A stretch of DNA of 64,000 nt from Nocardia arthritidis NBRC 100137 (GTDB taxonomy: Bacteria > Actinomycetota > Actinomycetes > Mycobacteriales > Mycobacteriaceae): positions 186,001 through 250,000 of the forward strand of contig NZ_BDBB01000005.1 in assembly GCF_001612765.1 (NCBI RefSeq), written 5' to 3'. The position numbers were made by a program, and so were the translations under genes. Shown piece by piece: positions 61,298 to 64,000 of the stretch (its first letter is position 1; each line of letters starts with the position of its first letter). The notes beneath the pieces are model-generated. The model ran no database searches. It was not told the DNA's origin and was given only the letters and a program-made list of their open reading frames with translations.

Positions 61298-62506
61298 TCA
61301 TTCGAGCAGCTCGCGGACCACACCGTCGGCCAGGAGACGGCCGCGGTCGGTGAGGACGAGCCGGTCGTCGGCGGTGCGCGTAGCCAGGCCGTCGCCGACC
61401 ACCCGGTCGACGGCGACGAGAGCGGAGGACGCCAGATCGGCCAGCGGCAGGCCGGTGCGCAGCCGGACGGCGAGCATGACCCGCTCGGTGTATCGCTCGT
61501 CCGCGCTGAGGGCTTCCCAGCCCGCGGCGGGCAACGCGCCCGTGGCGACCCGATCCGCGTACCGCGCGGGGTGCTTGACGTTCCACCACCGCACGCCGCC
61601 GACGTGACTGTGCGCGCCCGGGCCGGCGCCGAGCCAGTCACCGCCGTCCCAGTAGCCGAGGTTGTGCCTGCAGACCGCAGCGTCGCCCGCGGCCCAGTTC
61701 GACACCTCATACCAGTCGAGCCCCGCCGATCGCAGTCGCGCGTCGATCCGTTCGTAGCGGGCGGCGAGCACGTCGTCGTCCGGCGCGGGCAACTCGCCAC
61801 GACGGACCCGCCGGGCCAGCGCGGTGCCGTCCTCCACGATCAGCGAGTAGGCCGAGACGTGATCGACGCCCGCGGCGAGCACCGCCTCCAGGCTGGCGTC
61901 CAGATCGGCGTCCCGCTCGCCCGGCGTCCCGTAGATCAGGTCCAGGTTGACGTGCTCGAATCCCGCGGCGCGGGCCTCGCGCGCGGCGGCCACGGCGCGT
62001 CCGGGGGTGTGCGTGCGATCGAGCACCTTCAGCACGTGCGCCGCGGCGGACTGCATGCCCAGCGAGACCCTGGTGAACCCGGCCGCGCGGATGCGCTCGA
62101 AGAATTGCGGCGAGGTGGATTCCGGATTGGACTCCGTGGTGACCTCGGCGCCGGCGGCGAGGGTGAACTCGGCGCGCACGGCGTCCAGCACCGCGGCGAG
62201 CCCGTCACCGCCGAGCAGGGAGGGCGTCCCTCCGCCGACGAAGACGGTGGAGACCTCCGGCGTAGGGCTCGGCAGCGCCGCGAACTCCCGCGCGGCGGCG
62301 GTCAGCTCCTCCCGCACCGCCGCCGCCCAGGACTGCGGCGACGCCGACGTGCCGAGTTCGCCCGCGGTGTAGGTGTTGAAGTCGCAGTATCCGCAGCGGG
62401 TGGCACAGAACGGCACGTGCACGTAGATCCCGAACGGCCCGCCGCCGAAATCGCCCAACACCGGCACGGACGTGTCGGTGCTCGCGGACGCGACGGAAGA
62501 ATTCAC
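61298..62506 (-). CDS. hemW: Heme chaperone/radical SAM protein HemW (HemN-like)
   Basis: 402 aa from GTG at 62506; the frame continues upstream without conservation. The 4Fe-4S radical SAM motif is CATRCGYC (C-x3-C-x2-C) in IYVHVPFCATRCGYCDFN, and GGGTPSLL, ESNPESTS and NLDLIYGTPGE follow. The sequence is of the HemW type, which inserts heme into respiratory enzymes, rather than true HemN (it lacks the N-terminal CNRR-type extension of HemN). Corresponds to Rv2388c. Located upstream of the sulfite reductase locus as in mycobacteria. Confidence 0.92.
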   Translation of the reverse strand: MNSSVASASTDTSVPVLGDFGGGPFGIYVHVPFCATRCGYCDFNTYTAGELGTSASPQSWAAAVREELTAAAREFAALPSPTPEVSTVFVGGGTPSLLGGDGLAAVLDAVRAEFTLAAGAEVTTESNPESTSPQFFERIRAAGFTRVSLGMQSAAAHVLKVLDRTHTPGRAVAAAREARAAGFEHVNLDLIYGTPGERDADLDASLEAVLAAGVDHVSAYSLIVEDGTALARRVRRGELPAPDDDVLAARYERIDARLRSAGLDWYEVSNWAAGDAAVCRHNLGYWDGGDWLGAGPGAHSHVGGVRWWNVKHPARYADRVATGALPAAGWEALSADERYTERVMLAVRLRTGLPLADLASSALVAVDRVVGDGLATRTADDRLVLTDRGRLLADGVVRELLE

Positions 62507-62722
62507 CTGTCCAGTGTGAACGTCGCCGACCGCGCGCCGACGTCCGGGACTCCGCCGAGCGCCGAGCGACCTCGAATTCCGGCTCGGGCCGATTCGCGCG
62601 GTGAGCCCTCGGCCATCGTGCCCGCTGGATCGGGACCCGTCGTGCACCGATGAATCCGGAGTCGATAACCCCTTCGATCGCAGGAATGGCCTGGACGTGT
62701 ACCTGCTCGACGGTGACCGGCC

Positions 62723-63130
62723 TCAGTCCGACACGACCGGTGTGTTCTGGTTGGCGGTGAGCAACCAGCGGCCGTCCTCCTTGGACATCACGTACATCGG
62801 ACTGCCTTCCCTGTCCAGCGTGCCGTCCAGGGTGAAGTAACGCTGGCGCACCGTGACCGCGGCCACGTCGGGGCGGATGAACAGCACGTGCTCGACCTCG
62901 TAGGTCGCCGTGCCGTGCGCCGTGGCCCCCGGCAGTACCCGGGCGGTGAACTCGGCGATGGCGGCACGTCCGTAGAGTCGGCTGCCGTGTCCGGTGGTCC
63001 AGATCGCGTCCTCCCGGAACAGCGCGACGAATTCGTCGACGAGTTCGTTCCGCTGGGCGTGCTGGACGCTCGCGACGACCGCACGGATGGCCTCGGTCTC
63101 TGCGGCGGTGTCGACCGCTGGGGTACTCAT
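62723..63130 (-). CDS. NTF2-like SgcJ/EcaC-family protein
   Basis: 135 aa from the ATG at 63130, which reads MSTPAVDTAAETEAIR; the open frame continues to 63382 but that part would run into the leader/promoter region of the sulfite reductase. The cone-like NTF2 pattern is visible: ELVDEFVALFREDAIWTT, FTARVLPGATAHGTATYEVEHVLFIRPD, VTVRQRYFTLDG and a last strand GRWLLTANQNTPVV. Members bind or transform small hydrophobic ligands; the substrate is unknown. It is divergent from the leader peptide. Confidence 0.82.
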   Translation of the reverse strand: MSTPAVDTAAETEAIRAVVASVQHAQRNELVDEFVALFREDAIWTTGHGSRLYGRAAIAEFTARVLPGATAHGTATYEVEHVLFIRPDVAAVTVRQRYFTLDGTLDREGSPMYVMSKEDGRWLLTANQNTPVVSD

Positions 63131-63343
63131 GGCCACAAGCGTGCTACCTCGAGCTGACTCGAGGTCAAGCGGCGTGCGCAGCATCACAAACGAGGCGGCG
63201 GCCGTATCACACGCTCGGTTCGGGCCCCGGACTATGACTGCCGTCACAAACCGGGTCGAACGTCCAGGGGATTTCCCGCAAAATGGCGGGAAATACCGGA
63301 AGGGGGGTCGGAAGGCCCTCGCTGACATGGCACAATAGGCCGC

Positions 63344-63436
63344 ATGCGCGCTTTGGAGATTCGACTTGTGGCACGTCGCCACGTCGATTACAAGCGCGTG
63401 TGTAGCGCCTGCTGTCTGCCTCGTTCCCCTCGGTAG
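63344..63436 (+). CDS. Cysteine-rich leader peptide of the sulfite reductase gene
   Basis: 30 codons, MRALEIRLVARRHVDYKRVC and onward through SACC, LPRSPR and TAG. It ends in three cysteines within five codons (VCSACC), the signature of actinobacterial cysteine attenuator peptides described in mycobacteria, where ribosome stalling at Cys codons when charged tRNA-Cys is scarce raises expression of the downstream gene. A -10-like CACAAT lies 7 bp before the ATG, consistent with leaderless transcription. It precedes the sulfite reductase start by 125 bp, with competing hairpins between. Confidence 0.85.
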   Translation: MRALEIRLVARRHVDYKRVCSACCLPRSPR

Positions 63437-63486
63437 TTCAGCGCGCCCGATCCCGGGTCCCCGGCGATCCCCGACTTCATCGGCCC

Positions 63487-63521
63487 GCTGACACCGCAGG
63501 CGTGAGTCAGCCCCTCACGCC
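63487..63521 (+). promoter_or_regulatory. Mutually exclusive hairpins, cysteine attenuator
   Basis: Two stems cannot form together: GCTGAC (63487-63492) with GTCAGC (63506-63511), and GGCGTGAG (63499-63506) with CTCACGCC (63514-63521). They share position 63506 and the strand between. The downstream stem ends 27 bp before the ribosome site of the reductase gene. The layout fits translation-coupled control by the upstream Cys-rich peptide, though its exact mechanism (termination or translation masking) is not visible. Confidence 0.6.
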
Positions 63522-63561
63522 CTTCAGCAGGATGTACCACCCACCCCGCAGGAGCGACCCT

Positions 63562-64000
63562 ATGACGTCGAGCACCGACGCCGGTCCGACCGATCAGCCC
63601 ACGCCCGAATCCCAGCCCGGGCATCGCGCGCGTCCCGACCGCCCGGCCTCCGAACGCCGCGTCCGCCCGGATCGCCCGCGTCCCGAGGCGACCTCCACCG
63701 GCCCGCGCGTGCGCACCGGCAAGCCCGTGCGCCGCAAGGCCGAGGGGCAGTGGGCGCTGGGCTATCGCGAACCGCTGAACCCGAACGAGCAGTCCAAGAA
63801 GGACGACAACCCGCTCAACGTTCGCGCCCGCATCGAGAACATCTACGCCAGGACCGGCTTCGACGGCATCGACAAGGGCGACTTGCGCGGCCGGTTCCGC
63901 TGGTGGGGCCTGTACACCCAGCGCGAGCAGGGCTACGACGGCACCTGGACCGGCGACGAGAACATCGATCTGCTCGAAGCCAAGTACTTCATGATGCGCG
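63562..64000 (+). CDS. sirA: Ferredoxin-dependent sulfite/nitrite reductase, 5' part (truncated at window end)
   Basis: 146 codons are visible. From about residue 60 the sequence follows M. tuberculosis SirA/NirA (Rv2391) closely: EGQWALGYREPLNPNEQ, ARIENIYARTGFDGIDKGD, LRGRFRWWGLYTQREQGYDG, then NIDLLEAKYFMMR at the edge. The enzyme reduces sulfite to sulfide with siroheme and a 4Fe-4S cluster for cysteine synthesis; the cluster cysteines lie beyond the window. An Arg/Pro-rich extension of about 60 residues precedes the core, longer than in M. tuberculosis. AGGAG lies 7 nt before the ATG. Regulated by the Cys leader upstream. Confidence 0.92.
   Translation, partial: MTSSTDAGPTDQPTPESQPGHRARPDRPASERRVRPDRPRPEATSTGPRVRTGKPVRRKAEGQWALGYREPLNPNEQSKKDDNPLNVRARIENIYARTGFDGIDKGDLRGRFRWWGLYTQREQGYDGTWTGDENIDLLEAKYFMMR

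Overview
The window is a stretch of a high-GC actinobacterial chromosome. The core gene order (small Rv2342-like protein, dnaG, dgt, TPM protein, glyS, smtB, zur, uppS, recO, amidase, era, cytidine-deaminase-like protein, CBS/HlyC protein, ybeY, phoH, rsmE, dnaJ2, hrcA, hemW, sulfite reductase) follows the Mycobacterium tuberculosis Rv2342-Rv2391 block as I remember it. Wax ester synthase, EphD, F420-type nitroreductase and PapA-like genes sit around it. Together this points to Nocardia or a close relative in the Mycobacteriales. The genus is an inference; no rRNA is present.

Layout. 1-2.9 kb: the integrase end of an integrative element lying at the 3' end of a tRNA with anticodon CAT (HTH regulator, Nudix, HD protein, tyrosine integrase). 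3-19 kb: accessory metabolism, mainly lipid and redox (F420 oxidoreductase, quinone oxidoreductase, a Cys/Gly/Ser/His-rich membrane protein paired with a glycine-rich-domain-like protein, an operon of ferritin-like protein, 2Fe-2S reductase and EphD, a wax ester synthase, hydrolases, a FabG3-type steroid dehydrogenase, secreted lipase, CsbD, MFS pump, Mrr-like nuclease), with two decayed stretches. 19.4-34.6 kb: tRNA-Asn, dnaG, Mut7-C/FIST pair, a 987-aa disordered protein, dgt operon, TPM protein, PapA-like acyltransferase, TenA, DUF1707. 34.6-38.1 kb: glyS, zinc regulators smtB-zur, a lipoprotein. 38.1-45.4 kb: structured intergenic DNA, membrane protein/TetR pair, uppS, recO with an HTH gene inserted between them, membrane proteins, TetR/hydrolase pair. 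45.7-58.2 kb: amidase, an orphan toxin-like gene, the era-ybeY-phoH operon, a LysR/MFS pair, rsmE-dnaJ2-hrcA. 58.4-64 kb: a broken hydrolase, chloroperoxidase-type hydrolase, AraC regulator, hemW, an NTF2-like protein, and a cysteine-rich leader peptide before a sulfite/nitrite reductase that runs off the end.

How the parts work together. Housekeeping genes form tight, often 4-nt-overlapping operons (era to phoH; rsmE-dnaJ2; uppS-YbjN). Accessory genes lie between these blocks as divergent regulator/target pairs with visible palindromic operators. The most notable signals are: a possible di-iron/epoxide module next to a wax ester synthase, with one palindrome type repeated at two lipid loci; the Cys/Gly-repeat membrane protein; a disordered protein ending in an apparently dead zincin domain; an orphan toxin-like gene; and the cysteine attenuator leader.
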